Part shown: piece after piece, positions 18,794 through 26,388 of the stretch
How positions within the stretch are numbered: the first letter of the stretch is position 1
Layout of the letters: each line of letters begins with the position of its first letter
Origin: Pseudomonas putida
GTDB taxonomy: Bacteria > Pseudomonadota > Gammaproteobacteria > Pseudomonadales > Pseudomonadaceae
Assembly: GCF_004357765.1 (NCBI RefSeq)
Contig: NZ_SMTE01000003.1
Span: 124,001-188,000, forward strand
DNA length: 64,000 nucleotides
Reading direction: 5' to 3'
The notes under the pieces: generated by a model
Seen by the model: only the letters and a program-made list of their open reading frames with translations
What the model was told of the DNA's origin: nothing
Database searches by the model: none
Program-made: the position numbers and the translations under genes

Positions 18794-20224
18794 GTGACGC
18801 TCTATCTCAACCTCGCCGAGCTGCTCGGCGCCCGTATCGAGCAAGGTCTCTACCGCCCCGGCCAGCGCCTGCCATCGGTACGTGCCCTGAGCGTCGAGCA
18901 CGGCGTCAGCCTGAGCACCGTGCAGCAGGCCTACCGCATGCTCGAGGACAGCGGCATGGTCGCGCCCCGGCCGAAGTCCGGCTACTTCGTCTGCGAGCAT
19001 CGACACCTGCCCGCCCTGCCCGCGGTCAGCCGCCCGGTCCAGCGCCCGGTGGACATCTCCCAGTGGGAACAGGTGCTGGACCTGGTACGCAGCACCCCGC
19101 GCCAGGACGTGATCCAGCTCGGCCGCGGCATGCCCGATATCGACAGCCCTACCCTCAAGCCGCTGCTGCGCAGCCTGGCCCAACTCAGCCGGCGTCAGGA
19201 CATGCCTGGCCTGTACTACGACAACATCCACGGCAACCTGGCCCTGCGCGAACAGATCGCCCGCTTGATGCTCGACTCCGGCTGCCGCCTGGGTGCGGCC
19301 GATCTGGTGGTGACCACCGGCTGCCACGAAGCGCTGTCGTGCAGCATCCGCGCGGTGTGCGAGCCAGGCGATATCGTCGCGGTGGATTCGCCCAGCTTCC
19401 ACGGTGCCATGCAGACCCTCAAGGGACTGGGCATGAAGGCCCTGGAGATCCCCACCGACCCGGTCACCGGGGTCAGTCTCGAGGCCTTGGAACTGGCGCT
19501 CGAGCAGTGGCCGATCAAGCTCATCCAGATCACTCCGAGCTGCAACAACCCCCTGGGCTACATCATGCCCGAGGCTCGCAAGAAGGCCCTGCTCAACCTG
19601 GCGCAACGCTACGACGTGGCGATTCTAGAGGACGATGTGTATGGCGACCTGGCCTATACCTACCCGCGCCCACGTACCCTGAAGTCGTTCGACGAAGACG
19701 GCCGCGTGCTGCTCTGCAGTTCGTTCTCCAAGACCTTGGCTCCCGGTTTGCGCATCGGCTGGGTCGCCCCCGGTCGCTACCTGGAGCGAGTGCTGCACAT
19801 GAAGTACATCAGCACCGGCAGCACTGCCAGCCAGCCACAACTGGCGATCGCCGACTTCATCCAGGGCGGGCACTACCAACCGCACGTGCGCCGCATGCGC
19901 AGCCAATACCAACGCAGCCGTGACCTGATGAGCGACTGGGTGACACGTTACTTTCCTGCCGGTACCCGCATGAGTCGGCCCCAGGGCGGGTTCATGCTGT
20001 GGGTGGAACTACCTGAACATTTCGACACGCTGCGCCTGAACCGCGCTTTACTTGAGCAAGGTGTGCAGGTCGCCGTGGGCAGCATCTTCTCGGCTTCGGG
20101 CAAGTTCCGCCATTGCCTGCGCATGAATTTCGCGGCACGGCCCAGCGCGCAGATCGAGGATGCGGTGCGCAAGGTCGGCGAAACCGCCCTTCGTCTACTG
20201 GAGCAAGATGCAAACCAGGCGTAA
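18794..20224 (+). CDS. MocR-type regulator: GntR DNA-binding domain fused to aminotransferase
   Basis: 476 residues from a GTG at 18794 with AGGAG six bases upstream. Residues 1-75 are a GntR winged helix (RIEQGLYRPGQRLPSVRALS, VSLSTVQQAYRMLEDSGMV), and about 100-470 a fold-type I aminotransferase domain. PLP-binding residues are visible: YDNIHGNLALRE, TPSCNNPLGY, LEDDVYGDL and the lysine in SSFSKTLAPGLRIGW. MocR proteins sense amino acids or amines through PLP. Next to pauB, it may regulate amine use, but the target is unknown. Confidence 0.9.
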   Translation: MTLYLNLAELLGARIEQGLYRPGQRLPSVRALSVEHGVSLSTVQQAYRMLEDSGMVAPRPKSGYFVCEHRHLPALPAVSRPVQRPVDISQWEQVLDLVRSTPRQDVIQLGRGMPDIDSPTLKPLLRSLAQLSRRQDMPGLYYDNIHGNLALREQIARLMLDSGCRLGAADLVVTTGCHEALSCSIRAVCEPGDIVAVDSPSFHGAMQTLKGLGMKALEIPTDPVTGVSLEALELALEQWPIKLIQITPSCNNPLGYIMPEARKKALLNLAQRYDVAILEDDVYGDLAYTYPRPRTLKSFDEDGRVLLCSSFSKTLAPGLRIGWVAPGRYLERVLHMKYISTGSTASQPQLAIADFIQGGHYQPHVRRMRSQYQRSRDLMSDWVTRYFPAGTRMSRPQGGFMLWVELPEHFDTLRLNRALLEQGVQVAVGSIFSASGKFRHCLRMNFAARPSAQIEDAVRKVGETALRLLEQDANQA

Positions 20225-20284
20225 CTTTGCGCCCCTCCCGACAGTCCAACCTCCCAAGACCGTGCCGCACAGGACCATGAAACC

Positions 20285-21838
20285 TTGAGATTCCAGCGAG
20301 CTCTGCCTCTTCTGCTGGCACTGCTGCTTGCCCTGGGCGGCTGCGCCAGCACCGACGGCCCGCGCACGGTCAGCCAGGCCCTGGCCGCCAGTGACTCGTC
20401 CCTTGGTCGCTCGGTATTGCGCCAGGCCGCCCCTTACCAAGGGCAATCGGGGTTTCGCCTGCTGCCCAACAGCAACGAAGCATTCCGCGCAAGGGCCGAG
20501 CTGATCCGCAACGCCCAGTCGAGCATCGACCTGCAGTACTACATCGTCCACGACGGCCTCAGTACCCGGGCCCTGGTCCATGAGCTGCTGCGCGCCGCCG
20601 ACCGTGGCGTGCGCATCCGTATCCTGCTCGACGACACCACCAGCGACGGCCTGGACACCCTGATCGGCACCCTCGATGCCCACCCCAACATCCATATCCG
20701 CCTGTTCAACCCGCTGCATCTGGGCCGCAGCACCGGCGCCACACGGGCCATGGGCCGGTTGTTCAACCTCTCGCGCCAGCATCGGCGCATGCACAACAAG
20801 TTGTTCCTGGTGGACAGCGCCATGGCCATCGTCGGCGGACGCAACCTCGGTGACGAGTATTTCGACGCAGAACCCAACCTCAACTTCACCGACATCGACC
20901 TGCTGGGTGTAGGCCCGGTGGCCGAGCAGCTCGGACACAGCTTCGATCAGTACTGGAACAGCGCCCTGAGCCGTCCGATCGGTGAATTTCTCTGGCACAA
21001 ACCCACCCTTGCCGACCTGCACGACAGTCGTCGTCGACTGGAGGTCTCCCTGGCCGAGGCGCGTACCCAGCGCAAGGCCCTGTACGATCGGTTGATGGCT
21101 TACCAGTCGCGACCCCATCTGGATGTCTGGCGCAACGAACTGATCTGGGCGCACAGCCAGGCCTTGTGGGATGCGCCCAGCAAGGTCCTGGCCGAGGATG
21201 AGCCGGACCCTGCGCTGCTGATGACCCGACAATTGGCGCCGGACCTGAACAGCGTCAACCGGGAACTGATCATGGTCTCCGCTTATTTCGTTCCTGGTGA
21301 ATCGGGGTTGCTGTATCTCACCGGCCGCGCCGACCGGGGCACCTCGGTGAAGCTGCTGACCAACTCGCTGGAAGCGACCGACGTGCCGGCCGTACACGGT
21401 GGCTACGCGCCGTATCGGCGGGCACTGCTCAAACATGGCGTGCAGTTGTTCGAGCTGCGCCGCCAACCCGGTGACCCCAGCGCAGGGCGACTGAGCTGGC
21501 ACGGAAGCTCCGATTCGAGCCTGCACAGCAAGGCCATCGTGCTGGATCGACGCAAGACCTTCATCGGCTCCTTCAACTTCGACCCGCGTTCGGTACTGTG
21601 GAACACCGAGGTGGGGGTGATGGTAGACAGCCCGGAGCTGGCCGAATACACCCGCGAGCTGGCACTGCAGGGCATGGCCCCGGCGCGTAGCTACCAAGTG
21701 AAGCTGGTGGAAGGCAAGTTGGTCTGGGTCACCGAGGACGATGGCCACCGTCACATGCTGACGTCCGAACCGGGCGGGCTGTGGCGTCGGTTCAACGCCT
21801 GGGTGAGCAAGGCGGTCGGCCTGGAGAAGATGCTGTAG
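20285..21838 (+). CDS. Phospholipase D-family lipoprotein
   Basis: 517 residues. A lipoprotein signal peptide (LPLLLALLLALGGCAS) places it in the envelope. Two HKD motifs, HNKLFLVD (about 175) and HSKAIVLD (about 415), with GSFNFDPRS, give a complete phospholipase D active site. It resembles the periplasmic cardiolipin synthase-like group rather than membrane ClsA. The start is TTG at 20285; the nearby ATG at 20278 runs into a stop after three codons. The substrate is unknown. Confidence 0.85.
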   Translation: MRFQRALPLLLALLLALGGCASTDGPRTVSQALAASDSSLGRSVLRQAAPYQGQSGFRLLPNSNEAFRARAELIRNAQSSIDLQYYIVHDGLSTRALVHELLRAADRGVRIRILLDDTTSDGLDTLIGTLDAHPNIHIRLFNPLHLGRSTGATRAMGRLFNLSRQHRRMHNKLFLVDSAMAIVGGRNLGDEYFDAEPNLNFTDIDLLGVGPVAEQLGHSFDQYWNSALSRPIGEFLWHKPTLADLHDSRRRLEVSLAEARTQRKALYDRLMAYQSRPHLDVWRNELIWAHSQALWDAPSKVLAEDEPDPALLMTRQLAPDLNSVNRELIMVSAYFVPGESGLLYLTGRADRGTSVKLLTNSLEATDVPAVHGGYAPYRRALLKHGVQLFELRRQPGDPSAGRLSWHGSSDSSLHSKAIVLDRRKTFIGSFNFDPRSVLWNTEVGVMVDSPELAEYTRELALQGMAPARSYQVKLVEGKLVWVTEDDGHRHMLTSEPGGLWRRFNAWVSKAVGLEKML

Positions 21839-21869
21839 CCGGGGGTACGCATAGCGGCCCCATGGGCCG

Positions 21870-23009
21870 TCAGGCTGATACTGGCTCGAACGCTCCGCGC
21901 CGCTGGGTCAAAACCACCAATCCCGCAGCCCCAGCCGCCATCAGCCACAGCAGCGCATGGCCGCTGATCCACTGGCTGCCAGCCCCGGCCAGCAGCGGCC
22001 CGAGCAGGCAACCGATGCCCCACAGCTGCGCCACATGGGCGTTGGCGCGCACCAGCGCATCATCCCGGTAACGCTCGCCGATCAACACCAGCGACAAGGT
22101 GAACAGGCCGCCGGCACTGGCCCCGAACAGCACCCATAGCGGCCAGATCACCAGCGTGTGCAGTAACAACGGGATCGCCAGACTGGAGCCCAGCAACGCT
22201 ACCGCGCAGCCTGTGAACAAGGTGCGCCGCGACATGCGGTCGGCCAGGGCACCGATCGGTAACTGCAGTACCGCATCGCCGACCACCACGGTACTGACCA
22301 TGAACAGCGCGATTTCCGTGCTGAAGCCCTGTTGCAGGCAGTACACCGGCAGCAGGGTGAGGATCATCGCCTCGAACGCGGCGAACAGGGCGATGGCCCA
22401 GGCGATCACCGGCAGCCGTCGGCAGAAGCCGAACAGGTCGCCGAAGGTCACGCTGCACGCTTCCGTGCTCGGTGCCCCGCCGCGGCCCAGCAACAGCAAG
22501 GGGGCCAGCATCAGCAGGCCGGTCGCTGCCCAGAAGCCGAAGTCATCGTCGGAGCCGAGAAAGCCCAGCACCAAAGGTCCGGCCAGTTGGCTCAGGGCGT
22601 AACTGCTGCCGTAGAGCGCCACCAGGCGCCCGCGCCATTGCTCGACCACCAGCTGGTTGATCCAGCTCTCGCCGAGGATGAACACGACGGTCAGCGACAT
22701 ACCGATCAGCAGGCGCAGCGCCAACCACAGCGGGTAGCTCGGCAGCAACGCCAGCAGGCCGATCGACAGCGCCCCGCCCCACAGGCACAGGCGCATCGCG
22801 GCAGGCACGCCGACCCAACCTGCCAGGCGGCTGGCCAGGCTGGCACCGACCAGCACGCCGATGGCCGGCATCGCCGCCATCACGCCAATGGCGAACCCGC
22901 CGTAGCCCCACCCCTCCAGGCGCAAGGACACCAGCGGCATGCTCACGCCGAGCGCGAGCCCGACACTGAGCACCGACGCCAGCACGGCAAAGTAGGTTCC
23001 CCAACGCAT
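21870..23009 (-). CDS. MFS transporter (YcaD-like)
   Basis: 379 residues from the ATG at 23009 (GGGAGG five bases upstream; the frame opens earlier at 23042). About twelve membrane segments. The cytoplasmic loop LADRMSRRTLFTGC between TM8 and TM9, and ESWINQLVVEQWRGRLVALYG, resemble the YcaD/UMF subgroup of the major facilitator superfamily. The substrate is unknown. It converges on the phospholipase D-like gene, and the 31-base gap holds a short GC hairpin. Confidence 0.85.
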   Translation of the reverse strand: MRWGTYFAVLASVLSVGLALGVSMPLVSLRLEGWGYGGFAIGVMAAMPAIGVLVGASLASRLAGWVGVPAAMRLCLWGGALSIGLLALLPSYPLWLALRLLIGMSLTVVFILGESWINQLVVEQWRGRLVALYGSSYALSQLAGPLVLGFLGSDDDFGFWAATGLLMLAPLLLLGRGGAPSTEACSVTFGDLFGFCRRLPVIAWAIALFAAFEAMILTLLPVYCLQQGFSTEIALFMVSTVVVGDAVLQLPIGALADRMSRRTLFTGCAVALLGSSLAIPLLLHTLVIWPLWVLFGASAGGLFTLSLVLIGERYRDDALVRANAHVAQLWGIGCLLGPLLAGAGSQWISGHALLWLMAAGAAGLVVLTQRRGAFEPVSA

Positions 23010-23038
23010 AGCGGCCTCCCAGGCAGATTTTTCCAGGT

Positions 23039-23128
23039 CCATTCGCGGGACAAGCCCGCTCCCACAGATTTACCACCGGCATCGAAAGTCGTGGAGAACC
23101 TGTGGGAGCGGGCTTGTCCCGCGAATGG
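23039..23128. repeat. REP pair between pauC and the MFS gene
   Basis: Arms 23039-23067 and 23100-23128 are complementary REP elements around the GGGACAAGCCCGCTCCCACAG core. A further stem GGGCCGC-aaa-GCGGCCC (23127-23143) follows toward the pauC stop codon, so the region probably ends or buffers pauC transcription. Confidence 0.85.
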
Positions 23129-23150
23129 GCCGCAAAGCGGCCCCAGCGAC

Positions 23151-24644
23151 TTACAGCTTGATCCAGGTCGCCTTCAGCTCGGTGTACTTCTCCAGGGCGT
23201 GCAGCGACTTGTCACGGCCGTTGCCCGACTGCTTGAAGCCGCCGAACGGCGCGGTCATGTCGCCGCCGTCGTACTGGTTGACCCAGACGCTGCCCGCGCG
23301 CACGGCACGCGCAGTCTTGTGGGCTTTGGAGATGTCCGAAGTCCAGATGCCTGCGGCCAGACCATACGGGGTATCGTTGGCAATGGCGATGGCTTCTTCG
23401 GCGGTGTCGAAGGCGATCACCGACAGCACTGGGCCGAAGATTTCTTCCTGGGCGATCTTCATGGCGTTGGTCACACCGTCGAAGATGGTCGGTTCGACGT
23501 AGGTGCCACCGGTTTCTTCCAGGGTGCGCTTGCCACCGGCCAGCAGTTTGGCGCCATCCTTGTGGCCGGCGTCGATGTACGACAGCACGGTGTTCATCTG
23601 CTGGGTGTCGACCAGAGCACCGACGGTGGTCTGTGGATCCAGCGGGTTGCCTGGCTTCCAGCCTTTCAGGGCCTCGACCACCATGGGCAGGAACTTGTCC
23701 TTGATCGAGCGCTCGACCAGCAGGCGGGAACCGGCGGTGCACACTTCGCCCTGGTTGAAGGCGATGGCGCTGGCAGCGGCTTCGGCAGCGGCCTGCAGGT
23801 CCGGCGCGTCGGCGAAGACGATGTTCGGGCTCTTGCCGCCGGCTTCCAGCCAGATGCGCTTCATGTTCGATTCGCCGGCGTAGACCATCAGTTGCTTGGC
23901 GATCTTGGTCGAGCCGGTGAACACCAGGGTATCGACGTCCATGTGCAGGGCCAGGGCCTTGCCGACAGTGTGGCCGTAGCCTGGCAGCACGTTCAGCACG
24001 CCCGCCGGGATGCCGGCTTCGATGGCCAGCTGGGCGATGCGAATGGCGGTCAGCGGGGATTTCTCGGACGGTTTGAGCACCACGGAGTTACCCGTGGCCA
24101 GGGCCGGGCCGAGTTTCCAGCAGGCCATCAGCAGTGGGAAGTTCCACGGTACGATGGCACCGACCACGCCGACCGCTTCACGGGTGACCAGGCCCAGCTG
24201 GTCGTGTGGGGTCGGGGCGACTTCGTCGTAGACTTTGTCGATGGCTTCGGCGGTCCAGTGAATGGCGTTGGCCGCGCCCGGAACGTCGATGCTGGAGGAG
24301 TCGCTGATCGGCTTGCCCATGTCCAGGGTCTCGAGCAGCGCCAGCTCTTCGACGTTCTTGCGCAGCAGGTCGGCGAAACGAATCAGCTTGGCCTTGCGTT
24401 TAGCGGGTGCCAGTTGCGACCAGACGCCGGAGTCGAAGGTGGCACGGGCGTTTTCCACGGCCCGGTTGGCATCGGCCAGGTCGCAGCTGGCGACCTTGGC
24501 CAGGAAGCGTCCGTCGACCGGGCTCAGGCAGTCGAAGGTTTCACCGGAGACGGCATCGGTGTATTCGCCGTTGATGAAGGCACGGCCTTCGATCTTCAGT
24601 TGCTGGGCACGCTGTTCCCAGTCTGCACGAGTCAGGGTGGTCAT
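23151..24644 (-). CDS. pauC: Gamma-glutamyl-gamma-aminobutyraldehyde dehydrogenase (PauC/KauB type)
   Basis: 497 residues from the ATG at 24644, preceded by GAGGAGGAG. Aldehyde dehydrogenase motifs are complete: the catalytic Glu in WLEAGGKSPNIVF, the catalytic Cys in NQGEVCTAGSRL, VFTGSTKIAKQ for NAD binding, and FGPVLSVIAF. It would oxidise the aldehyde from the PauB step, and related amino aldehydes, with NAD(P)+. E. coli PuuC is the model; P. aeruginosa KauB (PA5312) lies in the same genomic region. Likely PauR-controlled, by context. Confidence 0.9.
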   Translation of the reverse strand: MTTLTRADWEQRAQQLKIEGRAFINGEYTDAVSGETFDCLSPVDGRFLAKVASCDLADANRAVENARATFDSGVWSQLAPAKRKAKLIRFADLLRKNVEELALLETLDMGKPISDSSSIDVPGAANAIHWTAEAIDKVYDEVAPTPHDQLGLVTREAVGVVGAIVPWNFPLLMACWKLGPALATGNSVVLKPSEKSPLTAIRIAQLAIEAGIPAGVLNVLPGYGHTVGKALALHMDVDTLVFTGSTKIAKQLMVYAGESNMKRIWLEAGGKSPNIVFADAPDLQAAAEAAASAIAFNQGEVCTAGSRLLVERSIKDKFLPMVVEALKGWKPGNPLDPQTTVGALVDTQQMNTVLSYIDAGHKDGAKLLAGGKRTLEETGGTYVEPTIFDGVTNAMKIAQEEIFGPVLSVIAFDTAEEAIAIANDTPYGLAAGIWTSDISKAHKTARAVRAGSVWVNQYDGGDMTAPFGGFKQSGNGRDKSLHALEKYTELKATWIKL

Positions 24645-24792
24645 ACGAAACTCCTCCTCTTGTTTAGGTGCAACGCCGCACTGAGGACTCACAGGCGTTG
24701 TCAGAATTCTGGCCGGGCGACGAGCGCACACTGGCACGCGATACCCTAAACCAGCCTGTGTAAACTATCAATATATTTGACACGAACGGCTC

Positions 24793-24823
24793 AAAAGCCT
24801 ACTGATGTGCATTTTATTAAACA
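24793..24823. promoter_or_regulatory. AT-rich candidate operator between pauC and cupin gene
   Basis: The gap between the divergent pauC and cupin genes contains AAAAGCCTACTGATG (24793-24807) and, on the minus strand, TGTTTAATAAAATGCA (24808-24823). Similar strings, AAAAGCCTATTATTG and TGTTTATTGAAATGGC, occur in the dadA-lrp gap. They are candidates for a shared regulator site, perhaps PauR; this is inference only. Confidence 0.3.
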
Positions 24824-24841
24824 ATCAACAGGAGCCGCACC

Positions 24842-25201
24842 ATGAGTATCGACAGCATCATCGACTTCGCCCAGGTCCTGACACAAGCCGAACGCTACCG
24901 GCCGGCGGCAGAAAAAATCCTCAAGGGCGAACCTGACCAGGCCGTCTACAACCACTACTCGAGCCCCTGCGGTCAGTTTGCTGCAGGCGTGTGGGAAGGC
25001 GAGGTGGGCCAATGGACGGTGAACTACACCGAGCATGAGTATTGCGAGATCGTCCAGGGCGTCTCCGTGCTGCGCGACGAGCAGGACAACGCCAAGACCT
25101 TGCGCGCGGGCGATCGATTTGTCATCCCGGCCGGCTTCAAGGGCACCTGGGAGGTGCTGGAGCCTTGCCGCAAGATCTATGTGATGTTCGAGAGCAAATG
25201 A
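24842..25201 (+). CDS. Cupin-domain protein
   Basis: 119 residues, one small beta-barrel cupin. The motif TVNYTEHEYCEIVQGVSVL and later GDRFVIPAGFKGTWEV match the cupin_3 (EutQ-like) group. ATG start with CAGGAG upstream. It is divergent from pauC and followed by a 66-residue gene. The P. aeruginosa pauC region also has a cupin gene, so a link to amine metabolism is plausible but unproven. Confidence 0.8.
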   Translation: MSIDSIIDFAQVLTQAERYRPAAEKILKGEPDQAVYNHYSSPCGQFAAGVWEGEVGQWTVNYTEHEYCEIVQGVSVLRDEQDNAKTLRAGDRFVIPAGFKGTWEVLEPCRKIYVMFESK

Positions 25202-25297
25202 TCGATCGGCGGGGCGGTATCCGGTTAACGCCAGGCAGCGAGGCAGTCACTGGATCATCGTGGCGTCCATCTCGGACACCACTCAAGGAGAAACACC

Positions 25298-25498
25298 ATG
25301 ACCACCGATATCCTCGCCCCAGCCCGTCACGTCATTGCCAGCTGCTACGTCGAAACCGTCAAGCCTTACATTCTCGAGCTGACCGGGCTGGCCACGGCTG
25401 CAGGCCCGAACGACATCACCACCCGTGACATCCGCGGGGATCGCGTGATGATCATCGTCGATGACAATGGCATCATCACCGGCCTGAAAATCCAATAA
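25298..25498 (+). CDS. Small conserved-looking protein of unknown function
   Basis: 66 residues with a strong site (AAGGAGAAACACC before ATG) and a clear terminator just after the stop, so it is almost certainly expressed. The sequence (HVIASCYVETVKPYILELTG, then ITTRDIRGDRVMIIVDDNGI) has no cysteine pairs or membrane segment. I do not recognise the family. It lies 96 bases after the cupin gene and may share its transcript. Confidence 0.75.
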   Translation: MTTDILAPARHVIASCYVETVKPYILELTGLATAAGPNDITTRDIRGDRVMIIVDDNGIITGLKIQ

Positions 25499-25516
25499 GT
25501 CCCCGCCGGGACGAAG

Positions 25517-25540
25517 AGGCGCCTTTCGAGGCGCCTTTTT
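25517..25540 (+). terminator. Rho-independent terminator after the 66-residue gene
   Basis: AGGCGCC (25517-25523) pairs with GGCGCCT (25530-25536), and TTTTT follows at 25536-25540. Confidence 0.9.
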
Positions 25541-25547
25541 CATGCGC

Positions 25548-25587
25548 AAAAAAAAACCCGCGTCCTTGCGGATGCGGGCTTTTTTTA
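25548..25587. terminator. Bidirectional terminator at the rpmG 3' end
   Basis: A run of nine A (25548-25556), a stem CCCGCGTCC-ttg-CGGATGCGGG with one mismatch, then TTTTTTT. It terminates rpmB-rpmG on the minus strand and backs up the 66-residue gene's terminator on the plus strand. Confidence 0.9.
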
Positions 25588-25600
25588 GGTCGCCGATCAA

Positions 25601-25756
25601 TTACTTGATCTTGGCTTCCTTGTACACCACGTGCTTACGAACAACGGGATCGTATTTCTTGATCTCGATTTTGTCCGGAGTGGTGCGCTTGTTCTTGTCG
25701 GTGGTGTAGAAGTGGCCAGTGCCAGCACTCGAAACCAGACGGATCAATTCACGCAT
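25601..25756 (-). CDS. rpmG: Ribosomal protein L33 (bL33)
   Basis: 51 residues from the ATG at 25756 (AAGGAG six bases upstream). The sequence [20 protein letters not shown] is the Gram-negative, cysteine-free form of bL33, so it is the zinc-independent type. It is a 50S subunit protein near the exit site. It follows rpmB by ten bases in the standard rpmB-rpmG operon. Confidence 0.97.
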   Translation of the reverse strand: MRELIRLVSSAGTGHFYTTDKNKRTTPDKIEIKKYDPVVRKHVVYKEAKIK

Positions 25757-25766
25757 GACGTTCTCC

Positions 25767-26003
25767 TTAGAACTTTTCGCCGCGAGCACGCAGCTCGGCC
25801 AGCACTACGTCGATACCACGCTTGTCAATGACGCGCATGCCTTTGGCAGAAACGCGCAGACGCACGAAACGCTTCTCGGACTCAACCCAGAAACGGTGGT
25901 GCTGCAGGTTCGGCAGGAAACGACGACGGGTTTTGTTGTTTGCGTGGGAAATGTTGTTCCCGGTTACTGGACCCTTACCAGTAACTTGACAGACTCTCGA
26001 CAT
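25767..26003 (-). CDS. rpmB: Ribosomal protein L28 (bL28)
   Basis: 78 residues, typical length. [20 protein letters not shown] and [19 protein letters not shown] are diagnostic for bL28. First gene of the rpmB-rpmG operon, with a strong promoter about 150 bases upstream and a leader that can form a hairpin. Confidence 0.97.
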   Translation of the reverse strand: MSRVCQVTGKGPVTGNNISHANNKTRRRFLPNLQHHRFWVESEKRFVRLRVSAKGMRVIDKRGIDVVLAELRARGEKF

Positions 26004-26150
26004 GACTCAGCCCTCTAAAACCACATGCCCAACCCGGCATGGGTTGGCCGCTTAATCTCTCAGTCTTTGGCGCCAGGCGCCGTGATTCTGGAGGTCTTAC
26101 CGACCGGATCCGCTGATGCGACAGGCCGAGCCCCTAGAAAAGAGCGCTGC
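26004..26150 (-). other. Leader of the rpmB-rpmG transcript
   Basis: About 140 bases of untranslated leader between the promoter and rpmB. It contains the stem CCAACCC (26029-26035) / GGGTTGG (26041-26047) just ahead of the ribosome-binding region, a possible site for translational control by a ribosomal protein. The rest of the 385-base gap, from 26180 to the next gene at 26389, shows no further gene. Confidence 0.5.
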
Positions 26151-26179
26151 TTTATACCAGAAAGACTACGCCACAACAA
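26151..26179 (-). promoter_or_regulatory. Sigma-70 promoter of rpmB-rpmG
   Basis: On the minus strand: -35 TTGTTG (26174-26179), 17-base spacer, -10 TATAAA (26151-26156). It is the best-matching promoter in this gap and correctly placed for the ribosomal genes. Confidence 0.7.
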
Positions 26180-26388
26180 CATGTCGTGATATTGCCCGTT
26201 GCCATTTCCGGCATCCCGGCCCGCAGGTCGAACGCGCCGCCCAGCATAGCGGCAGGCCTCCCCAAGAGTCGACCACTCGTCGCCAGTTTCGTAAAAAAGG
26301 ATGTGGTCATTTGCCTTATCCCACACTAGGGTAGGACGTTTACCGACTGCACCGGTCAGATAGGTCACTGACCCACCAAGGAGCTCCG

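Noticed and set aside
20278-20289. ATG start for the phospholipase D-like lipoprotein
   Set aside because: The ATG reads three codons and then a stop (ATGAAACCTTGA); the TTG at 20285 gives an intact signal peptide.
22332-24749. 805-codon plus-strand open frame
   Set aside because: It is antisense to the MFS gene and pauC, both clear families. Gln/His/Arg-rich composition is a typical GC-rich shadow.
26060-26368. 102-codon minus-strand frame upstream of rpmB
   Set aside because: It runs through the rpmB promoter and leader and has no ribosome site or family similarity.
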